DNA of 64,000 nt, from NCBI GenBank assembly GCA_025350965.1, contig JANXWV010000027.1, positions 1 through 64,000 on the forward strand. Reading direction: 5' to 3'. The notes below the pieces were generated by a model. The model was not told the origin of the DNA. It did no database searches and saw nothing but the letters and a program-made list of their open reading frames with translations. This DNA comes from Rhizobacter sp. (GTDB lineage Bacteria; Pseudomonadota; Gammaproteobacteria; Burkholderiales; Burkholderiaceae_C). Positions 57,271-64,000 of the stretch are shown here, in pieces (the stretch's first letter is position 1; each line of letters opens with the position of its first letter). The position numbers were made by a program, and so were the translations under genes.

Positions 57271-58626
57271 GTGAGACACATGCGACAGGTCTGGACTGAA
57301 TGGATAGATATGGCGAAGCGCCGCATCGCGCTGCCCGCCGGCGACTTGCTGCGTGACGCCACCTACCGCCGGCTGTGGACGTCGATCCTCATCAGTTCGT
57401 TCGGTGGCCAGGTCACGATGCTGGCCTTCCCGCTGACTGCGGCCGTGCTGCTGCACGCGAGCCCCACGCAGATGGGCTTGCTGACGACGATGGAGATCCT
57501 GCCGTTCGTGCTGTTCTCGCTGCCCAGCGGCGTGTGGCTCGATCGGGTTCGCAAGCTGCCGGTGTACGTGGTCGGCGAACTCACCTTGGCCGTGGTGGTG
57601 GCCAGCGTGCCCTTCGCGTGGTGGATGGGCTGGCTGTCGATGGCGTGGCTGTACGTGTGCGGGTTCGCGCTTGGCACCATCTTCACCACCGCAGGCAGCG
57701 CCGCGCAGATCGTGTTGACGCAGGTGGTGGCACGCGAACGGCTGGTCGAGGCGCACGCGAAGAACGCCCTTGCATCATCGGGGGCCGAGGTTGCGGGCCC
57801 AGGCATGGCCGGTGCACTGATCAAGCTGGTCGGCGCGCCAGTGGCGCTGCTGGTGGACGCGGTCCTGTTGATCGTGTCGGCGTCGATCCTGCGCGGCATC
57901 GTCGTCAACGAACAGGCGCGTCCGCGCAGCGACGGGCACTTCCTGCGCGACCTGAAGCAAGGCGTGAGGTTCGTGGCGCGCAACCGCCTGCTCGTCTCGC
58001 TGGGCGCTGCGGTCGGTGGCTGGCAGATGTGCAACAACGCCGCTGCGGTAGTGCAGATCCTCTTCGCCACGCGCACGCTGGGTTTGAGCGAACAGGCGGT
58101 CGGCCTGTGCTACGTGGCGATGGGCGGCGGCACCGTGCTGGCCAGTGTGTTCGGCAACCGCGTGAGCCGGCGCATCGGCCCCGGGCCCTGCCTGGTGCTG
58201 GGCTTCGCGGTGTGCGGTGCCGGTTGGCTGCTGCTGGCGGCAGCCCCGGCCAATGCCTGGGGCGTTGCGGCGTTCGCGCTGATGCTGATGTTGTTCTCGA
58301 CCGGTGCGGTGCTGGTGTTCATCAACTTCCTGGCGCTGCGCCAGGCCGTCACGCCGGCGCCGTTGCTCGGGCGAATGACGAGCACGATGCGCTGGCTGAT
58401 CTTGTTGCCAGCCGTGCCGGGGGCGCTGATCGGCGGTTGGCTGGGCGAACACGTGGGCTTGCGCAGCGCACTCGCGTTCGCTGGCGGCTCGGCGCTGTTG
58501 GTGGCGGCGATCGCGTGGAACATCAAGGCCATCCGCGAAGTACGCGAACTGCCCCGGCCCGAACGGGCCGACGACTGGCTGGGTGCCGAGGCCGATGTGC
58601 GGCCTGCGGCCGCCGTGGCGCTTTGA
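57271..58626 (+). CDS. MFS transporter
   Basis: 451 residues with about twelve membrane helices. The A-motif loop is LPSGVWLDRVRKLPVYVVGELTL (between helices 2 and 3). The second half has GGGTVLASVFGNRVSRRIG and LILLPAVPGALIGGWLGEHVG. Overall it resembles EntS/tetracycline-type exporters of the DHA3 group, but the substrate is not deducible. GTG 57271 has AAGGTGAG 5 bases upstream; ATGs at 57280 and 57310 (MAKRRIALPAGD) are possible. The acetyltransferase follows 19 bases later. Confidence 0.86.
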   Translation: MRHMRQVWTEWIDMAKRRIALPAGDLLRDATYRRLWTSILISSFGGQVTMLAFPLTAAVLLHASPTQMGLLTTMEILPFVLFSLPSGVWLDRVRKLPVYVVGELTLAVVVASVPFAWWMGWLSMAWLYVCGFALGTIFTTAGSAAQIVLTQVVARERLVEAHAKNALASSGAEVAGPGMAGALIKLVGAPVALLVDAVLLIVSASILRGIVVNEQARPRSDGHFLRDLKQGVRFVARNRLLVSLGAAVGGWQMCNNAAAVVQILFATRTLGLSEQAVGLCYVAMGGGTVLASVFGNRVSRRIGPGPCLVLGFAVCGAGWLLLAAAPANAWGVAAFALMLMLFSTGAVLVFINFLALRQAVTPAPLLGRMTSTMRWLILLPAVPGALIGGWLGEHVGLRSALAFAGGSALLVAAIAWNIKAIREVRELPRPERADDWLGAEADVRPAAAVAL

Positions 58627-58645
58627 GAATCCCGGAGGCAATGTG

Positions 58646-59245
58646 ATGGCCCCACTGCTGATCGACCTGCCGGCGCATCTCGCGACCGGCCGTCTGGTGC
58701 TGCGCTGCCCCACCGAGCATGACGCCGCGGTCGTCAACGCGGCGGTGTGCGAGTCGCTCGCCGACCTGAAACCGTGGATGCCATGGGCGCAGACCGAACC
58801 GTCTCTCGAGCAGTCGAGGGCCGACTGCCGCAAGCTGCAGGCGAGATTCCTGTTGCGCGAAGACCTGGCATTGCTGATCTTCGAGCGCCAGGCCGACGAC
58901 AGCGCGGGCCGGCTCGTCGGTGGCAGCGGCTTGCATCGCATCCAGTGGGACCTGCGGTGTTTCGAGATCGGCTACTGGTGCCGCACGTCGATGCAGGGGC
59001 ATGGATTGATTGGCGAGGCTGTCGTTGCACTCAGCGAATTCGCGTTCGGGCCCTTGCGAGCGCAGCGCGTAGAGATCCGCATGGACGACAGCAACGAACG
59101 CAGTCAGCGGGTGGCCGAGCGCGCCGGCTTTTGCCTTGACGGCGTGTTGCGCAACGACGGCCTCACGCCGCTGGGCGCGCTGCGCGACACGCGGGTCTAT
59201 TCGCGCGTGCGTGGCGCGAACGGCGCTGCCTGTGCCAACGTGTAA
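58646..59245 (+). CDS. GNAT family N-acetyltransferase (RimJ/RimL-like)
   Basis: 199 residues. Acetyl-CoA fold: TGRLVLRCPTEHDAAVV at the start, FEIGYWCRTSMQGHGLIGEAVVALSEFAF as the acetyl-CoA-binding beta-bulge, RVEIRMDDSNERSQRVAERAGF near the end, which is the RimJ-type signature. The start ATG 58646 has GGAGG 7 bases upstream. It probably acetylates a protein N-terminus or small amine. It follows the MFS gene by 19 bases; the two may share a transcript. Confidence 0.9.
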   Translation: MAPLLIDLPAHLATGRLVLRCPTEHDAAVVNAAVCESLADLKPWMPWAQTEPSLEQSRADCRKLQARFLLREDLALLIFERQADDSAGRLVGGSGLHRIQWDLRCFEIGYWCRTSMQGHGLIGEAVVALSEFAFGPLRAQRVEIRMDDSNERSQRVAERAGFCLDGVLRNDGLTPLGALRDTRVYSRVRGANGAACANV

Positions 59246-59336
59246 GACCGGGCGCGTTGCTGCAACCCGGCGCGCTGCAGCGCGCACTCACTGTTTGAAG
59301 TAGAGCCGGGCGATCAGCCCGGCAAGGAGACTTCGC

Positions 59337-59702
59337 ATGACCGCGCTTTCGCGCAAGGCATTTCTCAATGCAACGATGGGCGGTAGCGCGCTGTTGTTGC
59401 TGAACGCGTGTGGGGGTGGCGGGTCGGACAGCATGCCCGCAGCTGCGCCTGCGCAAGCCGCCACCTGTGGCGCAAGCGGCGCGGCGGTGTCGGGCAACCA
59501 CGGGCACACGCTGTTGATTGCGGCGGCCGATCTGGATTCGGCTGTCGCCAAGACGTACAGCATCCAGGGCGCAGCGGGCCACGACCACGCGGTAACGTTC
59601 ACACCAGGCGATCTCCAGAAGCTGAAGGCCGGTCAGATGGTGACGATCACGTCGGCCACAACGCTGGGCCATGACCACAACGTGACCGCCAGTTGCGTTT
59701 GA
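59337..59702 (+). CDS. His-rich putative lipoprotein
   Basis: 121 residues. N-terminus SRKAFLNATMGGSALLLLNACGGGG: a signal with a Ser-Arg-Lys start and the lipobox LNAC, so Cys25 would be lipidated. The mature part has three His motifs, GNHGHT, GHDHAVT and GHDHNVT, well spaced in beta-strand context (LLIAAADLDSAV, AVTFTPGDLQKLKAGQMVTI) and an early ATCGASG Cys. The pattern suggests binding of a transition metal such as copper or zinc in the periplasm or at the surface; this is inferred. The name of the family is unknown to me. It lies between the acetyltransferase and a PEP-CTERM gene. Confidence 0.75.
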   Translation: MTALSRKAFLNATMGGSALLLLNACGGGGSDSMPAAAPAQAATCGASGAAVSGNHGHTLLIAAADLDSAVAKTYSIQGAAGHDHAVTFTPGDLQKLKAGQMVTITSATTLGHDHNVTASCV

Positions 59703-59719
59703 GTGCTGACTACAAGTGA

Positions 59720-59743
59720 GAACGCCCCGAAGTCGGGGCGTTC
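59720..59743. terminator. Bidirectional terminator hairpin
   Basis: GAACGCCCCG-AAGT-CGGGGCGTTC: 10 perfect base pairs and a 4-base loop, lying between the His-rich lipoprotein gene and the convergent PEP-CTERM gene, 17 bases from each stop. The PEP-CTERM gene at 46846 has a similarly placed hairpin. Confidence 0.85.
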
Positions 59744-59759
59744 GCGAAGCGCAAGCTGA

Positions 59760-60566
59760 TCAGGCTGCTCGGCTGCGGCGGCGCGCCACGAAACCCAGCA
59801 CACCGAGACCGGCCAGCATCAACGCATAGGTCTCCGGCTCGGGCACGGCTCCGACGTTGTCGTAGACGCCGATCAGGCCGTTGCCTTCGACGATGGACGC
59901 GTTGGGATTCGTGCCGAGGTCGATGACGGTATTGCCGTTGTTGTAGAACAGCTGTGCCACGCCCGCAAGGATGGGGTGGATGCCGGTGACGGCAATGTTG
60001 CCGCTGACACCGTTGTAGTTCCGGCCATCGAGGGCCAGGCCGAAGCCACCGAGAAAGCCGTTCCAGGTTGCGGCTTCCGCTGCCGGTCCACCTGCGCCTG
60101 TGCCGCCTGCAATGAACACGCCACCACCGGCATTCACGTAGGCACTGAGGATGGCGTCGTTCGCGGCGAAGGCGCCGCCCGCCAGGTAGACCGCGTCGTA
60201 TGTCAGCAGGTTGGCGAGCGTGAACGGCGCTGCTGTGTTGACCGTTGCCGTGTACCCCGCCGCGCCGAGCGCGGCGACAAAGCTGCCGCCGAATGCGAAG
60301 TTGTTCGAGTAGACCAACACGTTGCCGCCGGCCATGCCGTCGGTGTCGAGGAACTTCACGACGTTCTGGGCAAACGTGGATGCGTTCGTACCGCCCGCAG
60401 TGCTGAAGCCGGCGTCGGTCCAGGTCCATTCGTCATGGTTGACGACGATGCGGCCGGCTTGTGCCGAGCCCGATACTGCCGCAAGCACGGCGGCGACTGC
60501 GAACGCCGTACCCGCAGTGGATGAGCGCAGCAAAGAAAACAGCAAGGGGCTGGACTGGTTGGTCAT
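59760..60566 (-). CDS. PEP-CTERM protein with a Rossmann/GATase-like domain
   Basis: 268 residues. Signal (TAFAVAAVLAAVSGSAQA), mature part with alternating strands and helices: GRIVVNHDEWTW, GGNVLVYSNNFAFGGSFVAALGAAGY, LLTYDAVYLAGGAFA, ILSAYVNAGGGVFIAGGTG. This alternation looks like a class-I glutamine-amidotransferase/ThuA-type flavodoxin fold, but no nucleophile Cys is present, so it is likely non-catalytic. The tag is AVPEPETYALMLAG, GLGVLGFVA and RRRSRAA. It should be exported and processed by an exosortase. The product is probably a surface or matrix protein of unknown partner. Confidence 0.85.
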   Translation of the reverse strand: MTNQSSPLLFSLLRSSTAGTAFAVAAVLAAVSGSAQAGRIVVNHDEWTWTDAGFSTAGGTNASTFAQNVVKFLDTDGMAGGNVLVYSNNFAFGGSFVAALGAAGYTATVNTAAPFTLANLLTYDAVYLAGGAFAANDAILSAYVNAGGGVFIAGGTGAGGPAAEAATWNGFLGGFGLALDGRNYNGVSGNIAVTGIHPILAGVAQLFYNNGNTVIDLGTNPNASIVEGNGLIGVYDNVGAVPEPETYALMLAGLGVLGFVARRRSRAA

Positions 60567-60648
60567 TGAATTTCTCCTGGGCGCGATGAATATGCGAAAT
60601 CAGTGTCGCACCGAACCCCCGCGGGCGGCATCCCGCATCTGCGGGTCA

Positions 60649-61409
60649 TTAGACCCGCGTTGTGCCCACTTCGGAAGGCAGGCGGTCCACCGCGTCGGTG
60701 ATGAGGCCGTCAACACCGAGTGCGAGCAAGCGCTTCGCGTCGGCGGGCTCGTTCACGGTGTAGCAAAGAGCGCGCAGGCCCGCGCCGTGCAGTTGTTCAA
60801 CGACGGCCCCGGTCATCAGCTTGTGGTTCGTGACGACCGCAACACAGCCGAGTGCACGAGCCCTATCGAACCAGCCGTCGTGCAGCGCATCGACCAGCAA
60901 CGCGCGCGGCATCGATGGCTCTGCCGCGCGTGCGGCCGCCAACGCCTCGGGCTGGAACGAACTCAGCAGCGGCTGCAAGGGCGTGCTTCCCCACATCCGA
61001 GCTGCGGCCTCGGCCACGGCGTGGCCGGTGGCGGCCTCGCTGCCAGGGGTCGGCTTGATCTCGATGTTCAGCGCGTGGCCATTGGCCAGGCAATAGCGGG
61101 CAATTCCGGCAAAGCTCGGCAGTGCCTCGCCTGCGAACGCCGGGCTGTGCCAAGCGCCGGCATCCAGTTGCGACAGGCCAGACCAGGTCTGCGCACCGGC
61201 CAGGCCACGCCCCGTGGTCGTGCGTTCTAGCGTGGCATCGTGCAACAGGAAAGGCACGCCGTCGGCGCTGAGCTTCACGTCGCATTCGAACGCGCGAAAC
61301 CCGTGCGACGCACCCACGCGAAACGCTGCCAACGTGTTCTCGGGCGCGAGCTTGCCGGCGCCGCGGTGCGCAATCCAGCGCGGAAAGGGCCACGCCGCGA
61401 GCGCCACGT

Positions 61410-61413
<4 letters not shown>
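60649..61413 (-). CDS. ugpQ: Glycerophosphodiester phosphodiesterase
   Basis: Cleaves glycerophosphodiesters into glycerol 3-phosphate and an alcohol. 254 residues from GTG 61413, which overlaps the ugpC stop in GTGA (61410-61413). Motifs: [47 protein letters not shown] (catalytic His and metal Glu/Asp) and [10 protein letters not shown]. It lacks a signal peptide and is cytoplasmic. The partner transporter genes ugpC, ugpE and ugpA lie upstream in the operon, so imported diesters are processed at once. Confidence 0.93.
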
Positions 61414-62507
<1,094 letters not shown>

Positions 62508-62535
62508 GAGTTCTTCGTTGCCCGTTCTTGGATGC

Positions 62536-63387
62536 TTATTTTTCGGTGTCGACCAGGCCCTTGACGAACCACTTCTGCATCAGGATCACCACCAGCGCCG
62601 GCGGGATCATCGCGAGCATGGCAGTGGCCATCACCAGGTTCCATTCGTTTTGCGAATCACCGCCGGCGATCATGCGCTTGATGCCGTAGACCACTGGGTA
62701 CATGTTCTCGTCGGTCGTGATGAGCAGCGGCCACAGGTACTGGTTCCACCCATAAATGAACTGGATGACGAACAGCGCGGCGATGCTGGTGGCCGACAGC
62801 GGCACCAGAATGTCCTTGAAGAAGCGCATCGGCCCCGCGCCGTCGATGCGCGCGGCTTCCAGCAACTCTTCGGGCACGGTCAGGAAGAACTGGCGAAACA
62901 GGAACGTGGCCGTGGCCGACGCGATCAGTGGCACCGTGAGCCCGGCGAAACTGTTGAGCATGCCGAGGTCGGCCACGACCTTGTAGGTCGGCCCGATGCG
63001 CACCTCGACCGGCAGCATCAGCGTCACGAAGATGGCCCAGAACGCGAGCATGCGAAAGCGGAAGCGGAAGTACACGATCGCGAACGCTGACAGCAGCGAG
63101 ATCGCGATCTTGCCGAACGTGATGAGCAACGCCATCGTCAGGCTCACGAACATCATGCGGCCCACCGATGCGTGCGAGCCCGCACCGGCGCCGCCACCCG
63201 CCAGCGCTGTCGTGTAGTTCTCGACCAGTTGGCTCCCCGGCAGCATCGGCATGGGCGACTGCACCACTTCTTGCGCAGTGTGGGTCGAGGCCACGAACGT
63301 GATGTACAGCGGCAGCGCCACGGCGAGCACACCGATGATCATGATCACGTGGGCGAGGATGCCCAACGCGGGCCGGCGCTCAACCAT
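62536..63387 (-). CDS. ugpE: sn-Glycerol-3-phosphate ABC transporter permease UgpE
   Basis: 283 residues with six membrane helices. The binding-protein-dependent transport signature [21 protein letters not shown] contacts the ATPase. ATG 63387 (MVERRPALG) is preferred; a TTG 7 codons upstream is also in frame. N-terminal [22 protein letters not shown] and [13 protein letters not shown] match UgpE. Between it and ugpA is a 114-base gap with a small palindrome. Confidence 0.93.
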   Translation of the reverse strand: MVERRPALGILAHVIMIIGVLAVALPLYITFVASTHTAQEVVQSPMPMLPGSQLVENYTTALAGGGAGAGSHASVGRMMFVSLTMALLITFGKIAISLLSAFAIVYFRFRFRMLAFWAIFVTLMLPVEVRIGPTYKVVADLGMLNSFAGLTVPLIASATATFLFRQFFLTVPEELLEAARIDGAGPMRFFKDILVPLSATSIAALFVIQFIYGWNQYLWPLLITTDENMYPVVYGIKRMIAGGDSQNEWNLVMATAMLAMIPPALVVILMQKWFVKGLVDTEK

Positions 63388-63424
63388 GCTGATGGGGCCC
63401 CTCGGCAACCGGGGACGTTCGCCG

Positions 63425-63439
63425 ATCCCCCGAGGGGAT
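63425..63439. repeat. ATCCCC-CGA-GGGGAT palindrome between ugpA and ugpE
   Basis: Perfect 6-bp stem with a 3-base loop inside the 114-base gap between two genes of the ugp operon. The gap is otherwise GC-rich and carries further G/C inverted stretches. It may slow or stabilise the operon mRNA; no function is shown. Confidence 0.4.
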
Positions 63440-63501
63440 GCTGGCCGGCCTGGGGCGGCCCGGCGCTCGGCCCGCAGCGCGGTTGATCGTCATTGGCAGC
63501 A

Positions 63502-64000
63502 TCAGTAATTCACCTTCTTCTCGATGAACTTGAACTGCAGCACGGTGAGCACGATCACGATGAACATCAGCACCACCGATTGCGCGGCCGACCCGCCGAG
63601 ATCGAGCGCCTTGAAGCCGTCGTAATACAACTTGTAGATCAGGATCTTGGTCTCGGTGCCCGGGCCGCCCTGGGTCGACGCATCGATGATCGCGAAGGTC
63701 TCGAAGAACGCATAGACCATGTTGATCACGAGCAGGAAGAACGTGGTGGGCGACAGCAGCGGGAACTGGATCGTCCAGAACCGGCGCCAGGGCCGCGCGC
63801 CGTCGATGGCTGCGGCTTCGATCAATGATTTCGGAATGCTCGCCAGCCCCGCCAGAAAGAACAGGAAGTTGTAGGAGATCTGCTTCCAGATGGCCGCCAT
63901 CACGATCAACGCCATCGCCTGCGGGCCGTTGAGCAGGTGGTTCCAGTCGATGCCCACCGTGCGCAGCCAGTAGGCCACGATGCCGATGCTGGGCGAGAAC
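63502..64000 (-). CDS. ugpA: sn-Glycerol-3-phosphate ABC transporter permease UgpA (5' end outside window)
   Basis: The last 165 or so residues of the permease; the frame is open to base 64000, so the N-terminal membrane helices are missing. Seen: [32 protein letters not shown], the ATPase-contact loop [22 protein letters not shown], and the last membrane helix [24 protein letters not shown]. The GTG/ATG near 63978 is internal, not a start. It pairs with UgpE to form the channel for glycerol-3-phosphate and glycerophosphodiesters. Confidence 0.92.
   Translation of the reverse strand, partial: FSPSIGIVAYWLRTVGIDWNHLLNGPQAMALIVMAAIWKQISYNFLFFLAGLASIPKSLIEAAAIDGARPWRRFWTIQFPLLSPTTFFLLVINMVYAFFETFAIIDASTQGGPGTETKILIYKLYYDGFKALDLGGSAAQSVVLMFIVIVLTVLQFKFIEKKVNY

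Overview
The window is a contiguous, gene-dense, GC-rich chromosomal segment of a betaproteobacterium in the order Burkholderiales. The best match is the Leptothrix/Rubrivivax/Ideonella/Methylibium group. Reasons: a SspA-SspB pair after petABC, hisI-hisE-tatABC, accBC-prmA, dusB-fis-purH, a cyclic argJ/argB arginine route, a phasin, and three loci ending in PEP-CTERM sorting signals. Most genes look like ordinary core chromosome. No insertion sequence, prophage, CRISPR array or rRNA was seen; there is one tRNA (Thr-UGU). Genus-level placement is inference.

Layout. 1-5.4 kb: homogentisate catabolism (FAD monooxygenase, DUF2783, hmgA, fahA) divergent from an IclR regulator, with a perfect palindrome between them. 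5.6-10.5 kb: a small basic protein, then accB-accC-prmA-DUF3426-pfkB on the minus strand. 10.7-18.6 kb: a long minus-strand series in two chains, rnb-tonB-like-aroE-mtgA-unknown-tlpA and plsC-cdsA-ruvC. 18.7-22.4 kb: a PEP-CTERM remnant, dusB-fis-purH and yqaA. 22.5-25.3 kb: a phasin divergent from a two-domain fatty acyl-CoA reductase. 25.2-28.5 kb: an Mla-type lipid transporter. 28.6-38.9 kb: argB, nucleotidase, slmA, pdeM, DUF815 ATPase, Nudix, hisI, hisE, HIT, tatABC, a DegS-like protease and a PdxA-family enzyme. 38.9-46.6 kb: DUF1631, mscL, petABC, sspAB, tRNA-Thr. 46.8-51 kb: a PEP-CTERM protein, dciA and secA. 51-54.5 kb: a hybrid histidine kinase facing an operon of a heme-oxygenase-like diiron protein and an RpfF-like (DSF synthase family) crotonase. 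54.6-64 kb: argJ, a ceramidase-like membrane protein, a transporter, an acetyltransferase, a His-rich lipoprotein, a PEP-CTERM protein and the ugpA-E-C-Q operon running off the right edge.

How genes work together. ArgJ recycles acetyl groups, so ArgB, which keeps the N-terminal helix of arginine-sensitive enzymes, is the likely control point of arginine synthesis. TatABC can export the Rieske protein PetA and possibly other Tat-like substrates here. UgpABCEQ takes up glycerophosphodiesters and cleaves them. AccBC, PlsC, CdsA, the acyl-CoA reductase and the phasin all concern fatty-acid flux and storage.

The best candidate for an undescribed system is 51.0-54.5 kb. A DSF-synthase-like crotonase with both catalytic glutamates is translationally coupled to a CADD/UndA-like diiron oxidase, and a membrane hybrid kinase faces the pair. 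I infer a fatty-acid-derived signal made by two enzymes and possibly sensed by the kinase. Other items worth checking are a 167-bp imperfect palindrome after slmA, a repeat cluster at the argB stop, and the His-rich lipoprotein.
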